A stretch of 64,000 nt of DNA from Cucumis sativus (Eukaryota > Streptophyta > Magnoliopsida > Cucurbitales > Cucurbitaceae): assembly GCF_000004075.3 (NCBI RefSeq), contig NC_026658.2, forward strand, positions 3,720,001 to 3,784,000. Reading direction: 5' to 3'. The position numbers and the translations under genes were made by a program. Shown piece after piece: positions 12,705 through 23,200 of this stretch. The first letter of the stretch is position 1, and every line of letters starts with the position of its first letter. Below the pieces are notes generated by a model. The model worked only from the letters and a program-made list of their open reading frames with translations. It was not told where the DNA came from and made no database searches.

Positions 12705-12917
12705 TTACAAAAGCACTGAATTAGCACATGATGTGCAGGGAAATAGCATTTGAGTAGACTTGATATGGCCAACATGGTGAACAAGAATGCTATGTAGTGC
12801 TTCTCGGCCTAATTGATCATCACTGCCGACGGCTATCATCAGCCACATTCCACCATCACTAGCTCCGACGACTCGGTAGAAGGCATTGGGAAGGTGGAAG
12901 GCAACGATGGTGGGCAT
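12705..12917 (-). CDS. Small unrecognised ORF, 70 residues
   Basis: The minus-strand ORF from the ATG at 12917 starts M-P-T-I-V-A-F-H-L-P and contains G-G-M-W-L-M-I-A-V-G-S-D-D. Base composition is less AT-rich than its surroundings, which is the only reason to list it. I recognise no domain. It may be a relic or a chance ORF; a neighbouring GC-rich patch continues to about 13050. Confidence 0.2.
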   Translation of the reverse strand: MPTIVAFHLPNAFYRVVGASDGGMWLMIAVGSDDQLGREALHSILVHHVGHIKSTQMLFPCTSCANSVLL

Positions 12918-13059
12918 ACGTGGAGATTGAATGAATTGAATAAAGGAGGAAAAAGAAAAAGAAAAAAGGAAGTTGGTTGAGACATTAATACAACAAACAG
13001 GTGGTGGGCGATACCAACGTGGGGTTCCGCCAGTTGATCTAATGCAATTTCAAAAAGGG

Positions 13060-14530
13060 CAAACTTTTTTCACATTAACTACCAGATAAGGAAAGACTAT
13101 AATTTTCATTTTTCCTTTTAGACAAATTGTGAGAAACACAATGTAAACATAAGCTTGAACAGTATGCCTATTACTAAATCCATGACTATAAACAACAATT
13201 TCTGTGAAAACTCTCCATTAGCCACCATCTAACATTACTTCTAAATTTTATCAGGTTTACATTCATCATCATTTTATTGTGTATTTTACACTTCAATTGG
13301 AAGTTTGATGGTGTAGTAGAGTTTCGTCATACTTTAAAATATTTTTTTAGCAAATTTGCCCCACTTTTTAAGGGGAAAAAATATCAAAAAAGACTAAAAG
13401 AAATAGATCAAAATATTTGGCAAGAGAACCATACGATTTAAGTGAAAATGAGTGAAAGTGAAGTAGTCAAAATATGGAAGAAGTCGATATCCCTGTAGAC
13501 TCCCACCTTAGGAAAACCCGGGTTTGTAATCATTTACACGTCAACTATATATTGACTCTCAACTGTATCAATGTTTGATTAACAAAATTGTGAACAATGA
13601 TTTCTACTCAATTTCCCTAAATTAGTTTATGCACAATTTTTTTTTTCTTTTTGGTTATTCACTGTTGCATTTTTTTTAATTAATTTATTTGAGTATTTCT
13701 TGCCCTGTATTTATTTGAATTATATTCATAAAATATATGTAACAACAAATTACAAAAAAGAAATATAAAAAAATTTCTAATTGAAGTTAGATTCAGATTC
13801 AGATTTACATAAATAACACTGATTTTCTTAGAAATACCTTACGAAAAAGTGATGACGTATATATAATATACTAGTCCTTTGAACTTTGAATTTAATTTTA
13901 AATTTTTTTCTAGTCCTTGAATTTGAATTTGAATTTTTTATTTTTTCAAATAAAATGTTAGAATCTTGTCCTTGGCAATAATTTTAAAAAAGTTTATAAT
14001 TAATTAAGTTTAACCGTTTATAACTATCAATTTAATTAAATATTAAACTAAGAAGCATAATGAGATTTTACTAAGGAAATATTACTCTTCTTGCTTTCAC
14101 ATCTGAAAAACTCTACCAAATAATGGGTTTGAATTGTTCCTATAAAGCCGTAGTAATATTATATGAAAAAGACGTTTGGCAATTTTTTTAAAGTTAGAAA
14201 TTAGAAAAAGGAAATAGGAAGAAAAAACAAAGAAAAATTAGTGATATATGTGTTTTTGGAGCCTTTTTTTTTTTGTTTTTTGTTTTTTGTTTTCTTCAAG
14301 TCAACCATGGAAAATCAAATAAAAAAAATGTTACTAAACTAATTTAGAAGTACTTCACCCAATTTGAGAGAAAATGTCCAAAGATTAGACTATAACAGGC
14401 AAAACAATTCTGGCCATTAAAAAATGTATATTACCAACCCAATTTCTTCCAAAATAAGTAGAATTATTTTTCAAATATTATATATAATTTTTCAAACATT
14501 TTGATTTAGAGATAATGATAAAACAATAAT
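13060..14530. other. Intergenic AT-rich DNA
   Basis: No coding ORF, recognised repeat or RNA gene is seen in this stretch between the retroelement relic and the duplicated LEA block. Confidence 0.6.
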
Positions 14531-14540
14531 GCGTAATTTA

Positions 14541-15071
14541 CCTGAAGCAGCTGTGTTAATTTTTATCTGCTGCGTTAGGAGCTGTCTCTTTCTCTTTCGA
14601 TTCTTCGCTCAATCCCAATCCCCTGTTTCAAATTTAACCCATTCATATTCAAAGCCAACAAAACTAATGATCTTAATTTTTCTGATTTTGTAATGTAATA
14701 TAATCTAAAAAACGATGTTTGGGTGGATCATTTTGAGGCAGAGATAACTAATATTACTAAATTCATTTAGTTCTATTAGAATGTAATTAGATTAGAAAGA
14801 GAAAGAGAAAGAAAAAGAGGTGTTACGCGGAAATCTTGTCGTAAGCCCAGTTGGACCAGGAGGAAGCCTTGTCCTTAGCATCGGTGTATACTTCAGAAGC
14901 CTTAGATTTGACAGCTTCGGCTTTTTCATCAAGCTTTGCATCTTCCGCCATTTGCTTCACATTGTCCTTCATATCTTGTACTGCTTCTTCAAACCCACTG
15001 CATTTATCCGCCACCAACACCAGCCATACCACCGCCACCGCCACCAACAACGTCATTGTTTTCCTCCCCAT
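14541..15071 (-). pseudogene. Partial LEA duplicate, exon 3 missing
   Basis: Exon 1 (15071 down to about 14824) is an intact copy of the LEA gene at 7174-8092: M-G-R-K-T-M-T-L start, the same signal-like stretch, and the same helix ending W-S-N-W-A-Y-D-K-I-S. Its donor still reads GT. Intron 1 is clearly homologous. Exon 2 (about 14543-14625) has lost roughly 32 bases relative to the intact copy, which shifts the frame into a stop. Exon 3 is absent. Spliced or not, translation would stop after about 80-105 residues. A short secreted peptide is possible, but pseudogene is the simpler reading. Confidence 0.75.
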
Positions 15072-15250
15072 TATTTCTAATTTTCTTCCTTCTTTTTTCT
15101 CCGATCCAACTAAAATACAAACTATATATAAAAATTAAAAAAGAAATGGGAATGGAGATTGGGGCAGTGAAATTATGAGTTTATAAGTTTAGGTATTTGA
15201 ATGTGGGGTTGGGAGGTTTTTGGGAGAGAAGCCGGCGAGGGGAGACGGTT

Positions 15251-15278
15251 ACGTGGCTTGTTTTGTATCAGACGTGGC
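15251..15278 (-). promoter_or_regulatory. Two retained ABRE elements in the duplicated promoter
   Basis: acgtggc at 15251-15257 and 15272-15278 correspond to the first two ABREs of the intact gene. The third lies in a part deleted here. Confidence 0.6.
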
Positions 15279-15767
15279 GGTTATTTACCTCAGTCGTATC
15301 TTCGAGGGTTGCGTTGAATAGGACACGTATCCACTTTTCTCCAAGTTTGGTAATTTTAGTTCTTGGTAGTCCGATTTCCACCAAATCAGGTTTACCCATT
15401 CCTCATTCAGTCTTTTCTTTTTGCAAATTTATATGCATTACGGTTATTTAGGAGATTAGCAATTACAAAACTCATTGAATATGTGTTTGACAATAACCCA
15501 TATATTTGTTATAAAGGAAAAAAGAAAACCACATTCTATTATCCAAATCGAGTAAATTTTGGATATATATATATCCATCTACACCCTACAAAAGTGATTA
15601 TATAGAAATTTAAAAAGAAAACCATACGATATATGCATTACGAATGCGGCCAAGAATTCATCCCCTAAAATTTAAACACTTGGATCACGTTGCCTAGTAA
15701 TTACAAGTCCCTTCATCTTCAAGGACATCCAACTAAAATTTGGATGACAATGATATATAGGGATTAT

Positions 15768-16850
15768 TTTAAAAAGTAATAAATTTTATAAAATATTTAT
15801 AACCTACACCAAATTATATCACTTATAATTATTGATATATTATAATAATATAATCTAAAATTTTGCAATATTTAAATTTGTTTTATTATTTTTTAAAATA
15901 TCTCTAATTTAAAATTATTATAATTAATTATTAAAATTAATTATTTTTACAAGAAACATTTTTAAAAATAAAATATTTAAAAAACTATAGCAAACTTTTG
16001 AATTATATCATTAATAGTCTTTTATCATGGTAGCATATCAATCACTATCAGTGACAGAATTTGTCATATGTTATAAATATTTTATAAAATCTATTTTTTT
16101 TTTAAAAAATCACCTTTTTTACCGTCACACAAAATATAATTTTTAATAAACATTCACATAATTGAAAGTGACGATTTAATTAAAGTGGATGTTATAAGTG
16201 AAGATTTTGAAATTTAAGAATAAAAACAAAAACTCAAACTTCAAACACAAAATTATAGCATATTGAAATTTACAACTAAAAACACTAAAAACTTGATTAA
16301 GTTTTTGGAGCATATTCGTATTAATTAAATTAAAATTTTTAATTAATATGAATATTTTATTAATAAATTAATTTAATCAAGTTTTTGTTTTTATTCTTAC
16401 ATTTCAAAATCTTCACTTACAACATCCACTTTAGTTAAATTGTAACTGAATGTTTATTAAAAAATATATTTTTTGTGATGGTAAAAATAATTGATCGAAC
16501 ATTTTCGAAAATAGTAAAATAAATTAAAATATTTACAAACTATAAATTTTTTTGAATTTTATCACGATATCATATCGGTGACTATTCGTGATAGAATTTG
16601 CTATAATTGTAAATATTTTTGTAAAATCTACTATTTTTTTAAAAATAATCATAATTAATTTTAATAATTTACTTTTAAATTAGAAATAATTTTAAAATTA
16701 TAAAATAAATTAAAATATTACAAGCTATAGCAAAATTTTAGATTCTATCATTATAGCATATGAATTAATGAGTTTGAGTTATAGAATTTGTTATAGATTA
16801 TAAATATTTTTTGTAAAATTTGTTATTTTTTGAAAATTCTCATTATATTT
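15768..16850. repeat. Long inverted repeat (~1.1 kb), foldback element
   Basis: The left arm (about 15770-16240) and right arm (about 16376-16845) are imperfect reverse complements around a centre near 16305. For example taataaattttataaaata on the left pairs with tattttttgtaaaatttgtt on the right, and aagtggatgttataagtgaa pairs with ttcacttacaacatccactt. Each arm includes a copy of a 'tatagcaaa...gatagaattt' dispersed repeat. No coding capacity and no clear target duplication. It could be a non-autonomous long-TIR transposon or an inverted duplication; if transcribed it would form a long hairpin. Confidence 0.7.
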
Positions 16851-18295
16851 AGTTAATGGAAGTTTAATTATAAAAGGTATCTAATAAAATAAGTGTTGAA
16901 AGATGTCAAAAAAAGTTATTGAATTTATAAAGAAGAAACAAGTAAAGAAGTTGGTTGAATATATAAGGATAACCCTTTTTTGTTTTGTGGGAATGGGTAG
17001 AAGAAAGTTCTTGTAAAAATGATTTTGGCAAACCGTGTTTACACATAGAAATCACTATTAATAAGTCAACATTCTAGTCAACAAAACTTTAGAATAAACA
17101 AACTTTTGTCCCACAAATTTAACTTAGAGATTAAAATAATAAAGCAACGTTTTTCTTAATTATATATATATAAGACTAAGCAAAAACAATGATTTTAATT
17201 AGTAAAGTATACCACCCTTTAGAGGTTCATTTCTATCTTGCACTATTTTAAATGGCATTGCCATTATTAATACATAGTACCCAATATATAGTAGTTAGGT
17301 GCAATGCATGACTCAGCTTCTTTTTAATAAAGATATTAATAAGCCACATGTTATTAGGATTCTGTTGTTTCAAGTTGATATGATTAGTCTCACATGTCAT
17401 TCTTTTTAATTATTAACAACCATACTATTTAACCACATACTATAAGGTTGTGATTTATTTCAAGTTGGCATTGATAAGTGTCACAATGCATAGATTATAT
17501 TAAATGATTTATTTGCTAAATTTAAATTGTTTTCAAATATCTCACCAAACTCATTGTTTTCTATATGGAAATATAATACAACATTTGTTGTAAAATCTAA
17601 ACTATTATTTGACACCGTAATTGAAAATTCTAGTGGAGTGAGTGAACAGATAGAGAAGAAATAAATTTGTTCAATTTTTCTTTTTTATTTTCAACACCAA
17701 AATATTGAAGGTTTTAGCGATGAATTTATTTATACAATATTGACATATTTAGTCTAGATATTCACAGCCTACATATGTTACTCAAATTTCAATAACCTTC
17801 CATTGAATTACATGTTGTAATTTCTTGATATCCTTTTTCTTTCTACCAATTTCACTTTTTAAAAACCTAATGATATAAGCAGTTACACAAATATGATAAA
17901 ATGACCAATAGAAAAGTATTTTATATATTACCTTTAATTTGTTTATAAAAATGGTTATACAATCAATTAAGTCTTATCCCTAACCATGTTATCTAATGGA
18001 GTTGCTTCTTAATTTCATCAATGGTAGTGCTGAGATCATGAATGATGATACATCTCTCCAAACTATTAAAAATATAGAAACCCAAATCCAAATCCATCGT
18101 CTCGATTGTTTGACTTTGAAGTCTATACCTTCACTGCATATCTTCATGAGCTAATAATTGAACTATTTGTCTTCCATTCATAGAAAGACTATTAAGCACA
18201 TTCACACACAAAACCCCTTCCCCACATTCACCTTCATAAACCCAAACCAAATATAATCTCTCCACAATTACTCACTCAAATTCAAATCCAAATCC
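16851..18295. other. Upstream region of the PGIP gene
   Basis: AT-rich intergenic DNA with no gene. The last 100 bases (cacacacaaaaccccttcc onward) look like the untranslated leader of the PGIP gene. Confidence 0.6.
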
Positions 18296-19303
18296 ATGGC
18301 TTCAAATCTCAAGAAACTTTCATGCCTCCCTTTCTTCTTCCTCATCTTCTTCTTCTTCGTTACCATTTCCTCTGCGGAGCTTTGCAATCCAAATGACAAA
18401 AAAGTCCTTCTAAAAATCAAAAAAGCCTTCAACAATCCCTACATTCTCACCTCTTGGGACCCGCAAACAGACTGCTGCCATTGGTACTGTGTCAAATGCA
18501 ATCGAACTACCCATCGAATCATCTCTCTCACCATCTTCGCCGACGACCGTCTCACCGGCCAAATCCCACCCGAAGTCGGCGACCTTCCATTCCTACAAAC
18601 CCTTATGCTCCACAAGCTCCCAAATCTCACCGGCCCCATCCAACCCACCATAGCCAAACTACGTAACCTCGTATTCCTCGACCTCAGCTGGAACGGTCTC
18701 TCCGGCGAAATCCCAGATTCCTTGAGCACTCTAAAAAATCTCTTCATTCTTACTCTCTCATTCAACAAACTCACCGGAGAAATCCCTAGTTCCCTCTCTG
18801 AACTCCCTAACTTGGGCGGTCTCCGGTTGGATCGGAATCAATTAACAGGACAAATCCCTGAATCCTTCGGCTATTTCAGCGGAGAACAAGCCCCGGATTT
18901 GATTCTTTCACACAATCAACTTTCTGGCAAAATCCCTTCTTCTTTGTCGAGATTGAATTCCACTTCCATCGATTTGTCCCGTAACAAACTTGAAGGCGAT
19001 GCGTCCATGTTCTTCGGCGCCAACAAGATGATCCAGATTCTTGATTTGTCGAGGAATTTGTTGGAGTTTAATTTGTCGGAGGTAGTGTTTCCTCAGAGTT
19101 TGACTTCGTTGGATCTTAATCATAATAAGGTGTATGGGGGTTTGCCGCCGGTGATGACGGAACTGAAATTGCAATATTTGAACGTTAGTTATAATCGACT
19201 TTGTGGTCCGATCCCGGTGGGTGGGGATATGCAGAGTTTTGATTTGTATTCTTATTTCCATAATAAGTGTTTGTGTGGAGCACCGCTTGGTGATTGCAAA
19301 TGA
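18296..19303 (+). CDS. PGIP: Polygalacturonase-inhibiting protein
   Basis: One exon, 335 residues, the usual PGIP length. A signal peptide (Leu/Phe-rich, cleavage near S-S-A-E at 26-28) is followed by the Cys-capped N-terminal domain (E-L-C-N-P-N-D-K-K-V-L-L-K-I-K and D-C-C-H-W-Y-C-V-K-C). About ten 24-residue leucine-rich repeats of the extracellular L-x-L-x-x-N-x-L-x-G-x-I-P type come next, then the C-terminal cap (N-K-C-L-C-G-A-P-L-G-D-C-K). PGIPs sit in the cell wall and inhibit fungal and insect endopolygalacturonases, slowing wall breakdown. Many plants keep them in tandem clusters, but only one is visible here. Induction by pathogens is usual for the family and is not readable from this sequence. 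Confidence 0.97.
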   Translation: MASNLKKLSCLPFFFLIFFFFVTISSAELCNPNDKKVLLKIKKAFNNPYILTSWDPQTDCCHWYCVKCNRTTHRIISLTIFADDRLTGQIPPEVGDLPFLQTLMLHKLPNLTGPIQPTIAKLRNLVFLDLSWNGLSGEIPDSLSTLKNLFILTLSFNKLTGEIPSSLSELPNLGGLRLDRNQLTGQIPESFGYFSGEQAPDLILSHNQLSGKIPSSLSRLNSTSIDLSRNKLEGDASMFFGANKMIQILDLSRNLLEFNLSEVVFPQSLTSLDLNHNKVYGGLPPVMTELKLQYLNVSYNRLCGPIPVGGDMQSFDLYSYFHNKCLCGAPLGDCK

Positions 19304-20585
19304 TGATGGAGATTTTGGATAATTACAAGGACTTTTCTGCAATTTCCTAATTTTATGATCTTTGCCTATTTGACTTCTATTTTGTTTCTTTTTGTTTGAT
19401 CAAATATTGAATTTGAGTGTTGTTAAAAAATATGAGTAATGTTGTTTGACTACTAAAAATTCTTAACTTTATTATATTTTAGTTTAAAGTCATGAATTCG
19501 TCATCTCTTCTTAAAAACGATGTATAAAACTATTAAAAATTGAAACAGATAAAATTAGGAGAGAATGTGGTAGGTCAAAAAACTGAAACGATCGATGAAA
19601 ACCAACCAATGAAGCTTAAATTGTGAAGTTGGTCTATCGGTAGGTAGGAGGAACTGACATAGTCGATTTCGATTTTATTATAAGAAAAACCAACTTGTGG
19701 TCGGAAGAGCAAGACTGGACCGATCAAATTCTTTTTTTTTCTTTCCTTTTTTTTAATGTTCATTCAAATATATATAAAAGTAATTTTTTATTTTTATGTC
19801 AAGGTGAATTTGCATTTAATCTTATTAATTTTTATTTACTTTTTTCTAAAAAATTAAATTTATTAGTGTTGTTAAATTTATTCGATATGTTTAAAAAATC
19901 TGATCGACTAGGTATTATTTATTTATTTATTACCAAAATTTAATGAAAATAATTTTATTTTGATAGTATATCTATGGTCTAATTTTTATATTTTTATTAA
20001 TAAAAAAAAAAGTGGGAGAGAAAAAGAAAGAGAGTATAAATGAAAGGAAAGTAAAAGAAAATGTAAGCATTAACTTACTTTATGGCACATATAATCAAAA
20101 AGCTTTTCTTTTTTTAATCAAATTAAACATATTCTTTTTCTTTTTCTTTTTTTTTCTATTTTACATTTTCTTTTTTTTCTCACACTCACCTTAGTTTCGT
20201 GTTAATTGACATATTTATGATCTCGATTCTCTCCTTATTGGGTATTTAGCTAACAATTGTAACATACATGTGTCAGTTGAACTAAACACAATAATTAATT
20301 TAATTTTGATAAAATCACTTATTTCAATCTAATTATATTTATAACACTTAACTTTTAAAAAAGTAATATTGTATTATTTATGAATAAACAATAATAGTTT
20401 TAAAAAATAGTCGAGAGTTAAAGAATATTAATGATGAACATTGTGTTTTTCGAGTCCATTAACGAGGGTTCGAATTTTGTGCTTCATGGGAAATAAATTT
20501 TTCTTTTGGATATTAGATATTATTTTTCGGCCTTGTCCATTCTCTTATCATAAATCCAAAATAATAATAAAAAATTCTTGACCCA
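19304..20585. other. Intergenic AT-rich DNA downstream of PGIP
   Basis: T-rich and A-rich tracts, for example 19725-19755 and 20115-20175, generate lysine- or phenylalanine-rich chance ORFs. No gene is supported. Confidence 0.6.
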
Positions 20586-20589
20586 TATC

Positions 20590-20860
20590 ATTTTTCTTGA
20601 TGGATCTTACCCATTATCTTTTTTTGGTATTTGTTCATCAAGAAACCCTAAACCCATCAAGAAGTCCAAAACAAATATATTAATTTTTTTCGATGAAGAC
20701 CATTGCAAATCAAGAAAATTCATCATTTGACAGCCCTCGTTCATCAAGAAAATCTAATTAGCTTAATAAACATTGTATCATTTTTCTTGATGGTCCTTTG
20801 CCATTACCATCAATAAATCAAAATTTGTGTGCATCAAGAAAAACCAAATTTATAGTAGTG
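20590..20860. mobile_element. CACTA-like transposon end with subterminal repeats
   Basis: The right end reads tttatagtagtg, which on the other strand is CACTACTATAAA, a CACTA-superfamily style terminus. Within 270 bases the motif ttttcttgatg, or its complement catcaagaaa, occurs about six times in both orientations, as in the subterminal repeats of En/Spm-type elements. I could not find the matching left end, so the element is truncated or its left half is too diverged to see. Confidence 0.5.
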
Positions 20861-20875
20861 AGGCTTGGTCCTAAC

Positions 20876-21118
20876 CAATGAAAAACACCCCATTTGGCTT
20901 TTGCATCGGCTTCGGTAGTTTCCCTTAACCAACTACTGCCTATGAGTCGCCAGCTTGTTCTTTACCAGGCACGCAAGCACGTAGTCAGAGTTCTAGTCTC
21001 CTCCCACTGCTGGAAAGCTTACAGATTTTCAACTTCTATTTCACTACTTGATGGGCGTTCTTTTCACCCTTCCCTTGTGAAATCTACTTCACTCTTGGCA
21101 CCTAGGAGTATTTAGCCT
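20876..21118 (-). pseudogene. Fossil fragment of organellar 23S rRNA (nuclear insertion)
   Basis: On the minus strand this reads as a diverged piece of plastid/bacterial-type large-subunit rRNA. Recognisable blocks include agcagtgggagga, ctggcgactcataggcag, ggttaagggaaactaccg, ggtgaaaagaacgcccat and gtgaaatagaagttgaaa, which match remembered plastid 23S blocks such as gccggcgactcataggcag. Most differences are C-to-T or G-to-A, as expected after long residence as methylated nuclear DNA. I favour plastid over mitochondrial origin, but this needs alignment. The 73-residue ORF at 20894-21115 on the plus strand is an artefact of this fragment. Confidence 0.75.
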
Positions 21119-21143
21119 CAGAAGGTGTTCTCATCCATGGTTT

Positions 21144-21619
21144 TAGAGGTGAAATTGGATTGGGTTGGGAGACATTCTCAACCCAATCCATATTTTCGGG
21201 TAATTTGAGTTAACAACTTAAACAACCTGAATTTAGTTTCTAACCCAACCCAACCTAACAAAACCAGTAAAACATGGGTTGAGTTGTCCGGCTGTATAGT
21301 TTTTTTTTTTTTTTTTTCATTTCTAGTTTCCAATGGTTATAAAAGTTCAAAATTGTTACGTTTAAATTTCAAACATACATAATTCAAAATTTCATACAAT
21401 AAATTCAAAGTTTATAACCATTTTATTATTTTATTAAATAATATATGTTTTATATTAATTCGGGTTGAGTTGGGTTGAACCGAATTTTTCAACCCTCCAA
21501 CGTGAGACCCAACCCAATTCGAAAAAATAAAATTTTTTTAACCCAATCCAACCCAACTTTTATAATATGAGTTGGATAGTCCGAGTTATTCAGATTCAAC
21601 CCATATTCTTACACCACTA
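21144..21619. mobile_element. hAT-type MITE, 476 bp, with 8-bp target duplication
   Basis: The ends form imperfect terminal inverted repeats: tagaggtg on the left, and cctacatgg-side caccacta on the right, which reads tagtggtg in reverse. The element is flanked by a perfect 8-bp duplication, catggttt at 21136-21143 and 21620-21627. An 8-bp target duplication with TAG(A/T)GGTG ends is typical of hAT-superfamily elements. The inside is non-coding and rich in inverted aacccaaccc/gggttgggtt blocks. Degraded relatives lie near 4290-4412 and 38750-38840. Confidence 0.8.
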
Positions 21620-21627
21620 CATGGTTT

Positions 21628-23200
21628 ATATATACTATAAATATAAATATTTGTAAGAAGATTTTGAGGTTTTTGAAGCAATAAGTAGAATTGTAAATTT
21701 CAAGAAGTGAAGTATGGCAAGTGGTAAACTCATGACCCTAGTGTTATGAGTAAAAAAATACTTCAAATTGACACATTTTAGTAACGTGGCTCACTAACTT
21801 CTTAAGCCAAACAAGAAGTAAAGTTCCTCCTCCTCTCCTTGAACAATCTTCCAATCTTAGTCAAACCTCCTCCTCGCAAAACAAGAAATACAAATTTCTT
21901 TAACATTTAAATGTTATAGAGTCAAACTGTCTAATAAAATTGGTCGAGATATTCAAAACTTAACTTAAAATCTAATTATAAAACAGACTCTAAAAATTAC
22001 AATGTATTTGTATCAATTTTAAAAGAAATGTAAAACTTTGCTCGTGAATGTGGGATAAAACCTCCCAAGGAAAAAGTGCATGTTAAGTACTCTTAAGCTA
22101 ACCTCCAACCTGAAAGGGAAGGATATCAAATATCAAATATCAACTAATTGTTATAAAGTTGGTCTCATCCAACAACCTTTTCTAACTTTTTAAATAATGA
22201 ATAGTTTGTTTTGAAATAGATAAAAAAATATATGAAAATTTTGGTAATTAGAAAAGAAAAAAAAAGATAAAGAAGAGATTAATCAATTAATCTACAATGT
22301 GACAAATATTTTTAAATAATTTATATGAAGTGTGGGAGGGGGAAACTTTGGTGGCCTTATTCTAATTCCTAATTTCGTCCAATTGAATGGGTTTTGTGGA
22401 GACTAGAGGGGATCCATGAGAATTTTTTTGTTTCGTATACTTTTTAATAAGACGAAAGTATAGTGGGATATACTTTTTTATTGTGTATTTATTTATTTTA
22501 ATTTCCTTTTTCTATTGCATTTATTTTGTTTTAATTAGTAGGGTATGGTATACTTTTAATTAGATGGAATAATTATATTTACTTTTAGTAATTTGACTAT
22601 ATTATTCGGTCACGCATGGAGCCGCCTAAAGTTTTTTGTAATGTCACATCAAAATTTAAGAGCAATAATCTCCTGTATCATGACCCGCCACAGCCTTTTC
22701 CGTGATATTAATTTGGAGCCGTTGATTTTGATGAACTCGATTGAGGGTTATCCACAGCGAATATCAATTCTTCCAGATGAACCAACCCATGACGATTTAT
22801 GGAAGACCCAGCAAGAAATGGAAACCGGGTTGACGATTTCCCTTAGTAAGAATTTTCTAATACTTGAGCTGAGCCTCATCTTTTTGAATAGTAGCTCAAT
22901 TTGAACTTTCTTCTGAAATTAACTGCAATCATTTGGCTCTTTCATTTCTCTCTGTTCTTTTTATGATGGTTTGTCCATTTTCATGGCGGTTTCCTGATAT
23001 TTAAAGACCGCTGTGTGTCAAATTAATGGTCTCCTGTTCATATTTTTAATTATGGGGTTTGCTTTTTAATTTGGTTTCCCACGTAATTATCTTTATTTGT
23101 ACCGAAAAATCCCTTTTTCGCTTTTGCTCCGTGGTGTCAAAGTGCGCACTCACCTTACTGCGAAACTCCCTTGGTGGCGCGTTACTCCTACTTCAAGGGT
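21628..23200. other. Intergenic region upstream of the U-box gene
   Basis: Mostly AT-rich. An unrecognised ORF at 22593-22904 (+, 103 residues, containing P-D-E-P-T-H-D-D-L-W-K-T-Q-Q-E-M-E) sits in a patch with higher GC content than its surroundings. It could be a relic exon or leader sequence; I see no known domain. Confidence 0.4.

Larger units (their letters stand above)
14535..15595. repeat. Segmental duplicate of the LEA 5' half and promoter
   Basis: This block aligns with about 7540-8810 in the same orientation: exon 2 remnant, intron 1, exon 1, leader and about 500 bp of upstream DNA including ggaggtttttggga, gacggttacgtggcttg and tccgatttccaccaaatcag. Non-coding parts remain alignable, so the event is not ancient. 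Copy spacing is about 7 kb. Confidence 0.8.

Noticed and set aside
18439-18774. ORFs on the minus strand within the PGIP gene (also 18908-19342)
   Set aside because: Shadows of the leucine-rich-repeat coding sequence.
20012-20194. 60-residue ORF ending in a long Phe run
   Set aside because: Translation of A-rich and T-rich tracts, not a gene.
20894-21115. 73-residue plus-strand ORF
   Set aside because: The sequence is a decayed organellar 23S rRNA fragment read on the wrong strand.
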